Below, one piece after another: positions 14,465-14,868 of a stretch of DNA of 14,868 nucleotides. Positions within the stretch are counted from its first letter, which is position 1. The number at the start of each line of letters is the position of its first letter. The DNA lies in the NCBI GenBank assembly GCA_030044395.1, contig JASHVW010000357.1:1-14868 (forward strand). The letters are read 5' to 3'. Below the pieces are notes generated by a model that saw nothing but the letters and a program-made list of their open reading frames with translations, did not search any database and was not told where the DNA came from. The position numbers and the translations under genes are program-made. Source of the DNA: Verrucomicrobiia bacterium (lineage in GTDB: Bacteria > Verrucomicrobiota > Verrucomicrobiia > Limisphaerales > UBA11358).

Positions 14465-14868
14465 TCAAACATCCCTCCTCGGAAATAGCGGCGCGGGGTC
14501 GCCGATTTTATGACCGGGATTTAGTTTTCCCCAAGCCGCCTCGGAAAGTTTGTCCGGTGCGCCGTCCAGCCCAAGTTGCGAAAAAATTTTCGCGGCCGTT
14601 CCGGGCAGGAACGGCTGGATCAATACCGCCAGCACCCGGCAGGTCTCGGCCAGATTGTACAACACTTCATTCAGCCGTCCGGCCCGCGCCGGGTCCTTCG
14701 CCAGTTTGAACGGAGCGGTCTGGTCAACGTATTGGTTCGCGCGGCTCACCAGCGACCAGATGCTCTGCAGCGCGGCTTGCAGGCGGTTTTGACGCAGCAA
14801 GGCGCGCGCTTCGTCCGCTGCTTTAACGGCCTCGGCAGCCAGATCATCGGACTTAGCGGGGACGATTC
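14465..14868 (-). CDS. metG: Methionyl-tRNA synthetase, C-terminal part (5'-partial)
   Basis: MetRS charges tRNA-Met in the cytosol. Only the last 134 or so codons are in the window; the frame continues past the right edge, so the TTG at 14800 is not a start. The visible part matches the helical anticodon-binding domain of class I MetRS: A-N-Q-Y-V-D-Q-T-A-P-F-K-L-A-K, then the L-N-E-V-L-Y-N-L-A-E-T-C-R helix, L-I-Q-P-F-L-P-G-T-A-A-K-I and a closing W-G-K-L-N-P-G-H-K-I with P-L-F-P-R. No C-terminal tRNA-binding (EMAP-like) dimer domain follows: the protein ends shortly after P-L-F-P-R. The gene converges on ftsZ, and its stop abuts the inverted-repeat element. The catalytic domain is outside the window. 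Confidence 0.9.
   Translation of the reverse strand, partial: IVPAKSDDLAAEAVKAADEARALLRQNRLQAALQSIWSLVSRANQYVDQTAPFKLAKDPARAGRLNEVLYNLAETCRVLAVLIQPFLPGTAAKIFSQLGLDGAPDKLSEAAWGKLNPGHKIGDPAPLFPRRDV

Overview
The window is one long, tightly packed division and cell wall (dcw) cluster on the + strand, followed by a 147-bp inverted-repeat element and the 3' part of a convergent gene on the - strand. The DNA is GC-rich. Gene content and order, a LysM protein between mraY and ftsW, and an unusual FtsZ point to the PVC superphylum, most likely Verrucomicrobiota. That placement is inference from gene order and protein character; no rRNA gene is present. The organism should be diderm with a peptidoglycan wall.

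Layout: rsmH (5' end cut off by the window edge), an ftsL-type small membrane protein, ftsI (class B penicillin-binding protein), murF, mraY, a 243-nt less GC-rich stretch holding a doubtful 81-codon frame and a hairpin, a membrane-anchored two-LysM protein, ftsW, murG, murB, ddl, ftsQ, ftsA and ftsZ. Most junctions are overlaps or gaps of under 40 nt, and no convincing terminator is seen inside the cluster, so it probably forms one translationally coupled operon. Past ftsZ lie the element and the C-terminal end of methionyl-tRNA synthetase (metG).

Function: MurB completes UDP-MurNAc, Ddl makes D-Ala-D-Ala, MurF adds it to the nucleotide tripeptide, MraY moves the product to undecaprenyl phosphate, MurG adds GlcNAc to give lipid II, and FtsW/FtsI polymerise and crosslink it at the septum. 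FtsL/FtsQ bridge to the FtsA/FtsZ ring inside the cell. RsmH modifies 16S rRNA.

Main points for a second look: (1) FtsZ has a substituted GTPase site (GGGAGSG in place of GGGTGTG; T7 loop Q-I-H-F-E-D in place of N-x-D-F-x-D) but keeps a textbook C-terminal tail and sits next to ftsA. (2) The three Mur ligase genes murC, murD and murE are all absent from their usual places, while murF is present. (3) The 147-bp element fills exactly the space between two convergent stop codons and carries perfect 16-bp terminal inverted repeats and nested hairpins. I found no wholly new multi-gene system; the novelty is in these departures from the standard cluster.
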